64,000 bases of DNA from Kovacikia minuta CCNUW1. Lineage in GTDB: Bacteria; Cyanobacteriota; Cyanobacteriia; Leptolyngbyales; Leptolyngbyaceae. The position numbers and the translations under genes are program-made. The notes below the pieces were generated by a model. It did no database searches. It saw nothing but the letters and a program-made list of their open reading frames with translations, and was not told the DNA's origin. Positions 62,938 through 64,000 of the stretch are shown here, in pieces. Where the stretch lies: the NCBI RefSeq assembly GCF_020091585.1, contig NZ_CP083582.1, positions 6,334,536 to 6,398,535 on the forward strand, in the 5' to 3' direction. Each line of letters begins with the position of its first letter. Position 1 is the stretch's first letter.

Positions 62938-63978
62938 TTAACTATATAAATGCATCACGTCGGAGATCGCCATCCGCGATTGGACACCCAGCGTCAAGGG
63001 AGAGGAATGTCCCCGTTCCAGGTGATCCGCCGCAGCGCAGGCAATCATGGCGGCGTTGTCAGTACAGAGGGTCAGAGGGGGGAAGAGGACGCGCAGGTGA
63101 TGGGCTTGGGCAGCCGTTTGGAGTTGGTGGCGCAAGCCGCTGTTGGCGGCAACTCCCCCCCCTACGGCGATCGTATCAAGTCCATAGTTGAGGGCACAGG
63201 CGATCGTTCGCTTAGTTAGAGCCTTGGCAACCGTTGCCTGAAAGCTGGCTGCCAAATCTTCCACAGGCAAAATATCCGTCATTTGCTGAAGCTTTTGGGT
63301 CAGCCGTAAAACGGCTGTTTTCAAACCGCTAAAACTGGAGTCGTAGGGATGGAAACCACCTTCAGGCAGGGATATCTGCCCCTCAGGGAGCGGGAACGCC
63401 TGGGGGTTTCCCTGCTGCGCCAGTTTATCGATAATGGGGCCACCAGGATAGCCCAGGTTCATCAGGCGGGCAACCTTATCGAAAGCTTCACCCGCAGCAT
63501 CATCGCGGGTCTGTCCCAGGGTTTCGTAGTGCCCACAGTCTTTGACATAGATCAGGCTGGTATGCCCGCCGGAAACCAGCAAGCAGAGAAAGGGCGGTTG
63601 TAGATGGGGGGCGGTTAAATAGGAGGCATAGATGTGTCCTTCCAAATGGTGGACACCAATCAATGGTTTCTGGTGCAGGAGTGCCAGCGTTTTGGCGGCA
63701 GTTAACCCAACCAGCAGGGCACCGACCAGACCAGGGGCGCAGGTGGCAGCAATCCCGTCGATCGCTGCCCAAGTCAAATTCGCATCCTGAAGTGCCTGGG
63801 CGATCGCAGAATTGAGGGTCTCAACATGCTGACGCGAAGCAACCTCAGGCACAATACCGCCATACCGCTGGTGAACTGGAATCTGGGACGAAATCACACT
63901 ACTTAATATGTGACGATTCTTAACGATCGCCACCGCTGTTTCGTCACAACTTGTTTCAATCGCTAATACTGTTGCCAT
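62938..63978 (-). CDS. tsaD: tRNA N6-threonylcarbamoyladenosine transferase
   Basis: A 346-residue enzyme that adds the threonylcarbamoyl group to A37 of ANN-decoding tRNAs, working with the threonylcarbamoyl-AMP made by TsaC. The N-terminus [19 protein letters not shown] is the classic one. The metal-binding H-x-x-x-H is in [14 protein letters not shown] (about 106-119), followed by [10 protein letters not shown] and the C-terminal [10 protein letters not shown]. Length and motifs are normal. ATG 63978 was chosen over the one 18 bases upstream because it gives the family N-terminus. It is transcribed toward the XRE/GTPase unit, with an AT-rich intergenic region between. Confidence 0.96.
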   Translation of the reverse strand: MATVLAIETSCDETAVAIVKNRHILSSVISSQIPVHQRYGGIVPEVASRQHVETLNSAIAQALQDANLTWAAIDGIAATCAPGLVGALLVGLTAAKTLALLHQKPLIGVHHLEGHIYASYLTAPHLQPPFLCLLVSGGHTSLIYVKDCGHYETLGQTRDDAAGEAFDKVARLMNLGYPGGPIIDKLAQQGNPQAFPLPEGQISLPEGGFHPYDSSFSGLKTAVLRLTQKLQQMTDILPVEDLAASFQATVAKALTKRTIACALNYGLDTIAVGGGVAANSGLRHQLQTAAQAHHLRVLFPPLTLCTDNAAMIACAAADHLERGHSSPLTLGVQSRMAISDVMHLYS

Positions 63979-64000
63979 TTGCTGGTAACTTTGCAAGGTA

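Noticed and set aside
1-64000. tRNA, rRNA, tmRNA or riboswitch genes
   Set aside because: The intergenic regions were read for cloverleaf stems and conserved cores; none was found, although a weakly conserved small RNA could be missed by eye.

Overview
The window is chromosomal DNA from a cyanobacterium, most likely a filamentous Leptolyngbya- or Oscillatoria-type organism (inference). The support is the very frequent GCGATCGC (HIP1) octamer, a 60-residue high-light-inducible protein, the serA-prmA neighbourhood, Uma2 and PEP-CTERM proteins, and many intergenic tracts of short reiterated words (the 'aaaactcaaaact', 'tcctttatcctt' and 'gacacctgacacct' types).

Layout. 1-7 kb holds housekeeping and small genes: an FKBP isomerase, an EamA transporter, an Hli protein, serA, prmA and small hypothetical genes. 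7-10.2 kb is a TPR membrane protein gene split by an IS701/IS4-like element with a clean 4-bp target duplication. 10.3-13.5 kb has a VapBC-like pair, a 23-unit array of 21-nt repeats in perfect register, a DUF6887-type gene, Uma2 and an SDR gene. 13.5-18.7 kb has a MITE nested in another MITE, a K+ channel with a TrkA domain, a PEP-CTERM protein and two glycosyltransferases (one frameshifted). 18.7-26.0 kb looks like a small defence/toxin island: an AAA ATPase with a PIN-like protein, and a DUF262 protein overlapping a HipA kinase, with a molybdopterin oxidoreductase between the pairs.

26.0-37.7 kb is shaped by mobile DNA. Two inverted copies of one DDE insertion sequence (A at 26050-30154, B at 36294-37656) flank a 6.1-kb segment carrying another IS, a hydrolase, an aldo/keto reductase, a 2'-5' RNA ligase-like protein and a DUF3891 protein. 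Copy A was later split by a complete IS21-family element with a 6-bp target duplication. The 7-bp flank at the outer end of B recurs as its reverse complement at the inner end of A. This indicates that recombination between the copies inverted the segment. Copy B ends one base before the start codon of a xylose-type sugar ABC operon (37.7-40.9 kb).

41-64 kb holds a CAP-domain protein, an IS4-type element inserted in a dead hepT-like gene, a TPR protein, dprA, a GNAT, a large membrane glycosyltransferase whose reading frame has absorbed intergenic-type repeats, a hybrid histidine kinase, threonylcarbamoyl-AMP synthase (frameshifted), a degenerate histidine kinase, a second GNAT, a dihaem cytochrome c, secA (frameshifted), a retropepsin-like pair, an XRE regulator overlapping a dynamin-like GTPase, and tsaD.

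Five genes carry single-nucleotide frameshifts or a frame break, including the normally essential secA and threonylcarbamoyl-AMP synthase. Some of these are probably assembly indels, so gene-death calls in this window need care. No tRNA, rRNA or CRISPR array was recognised.
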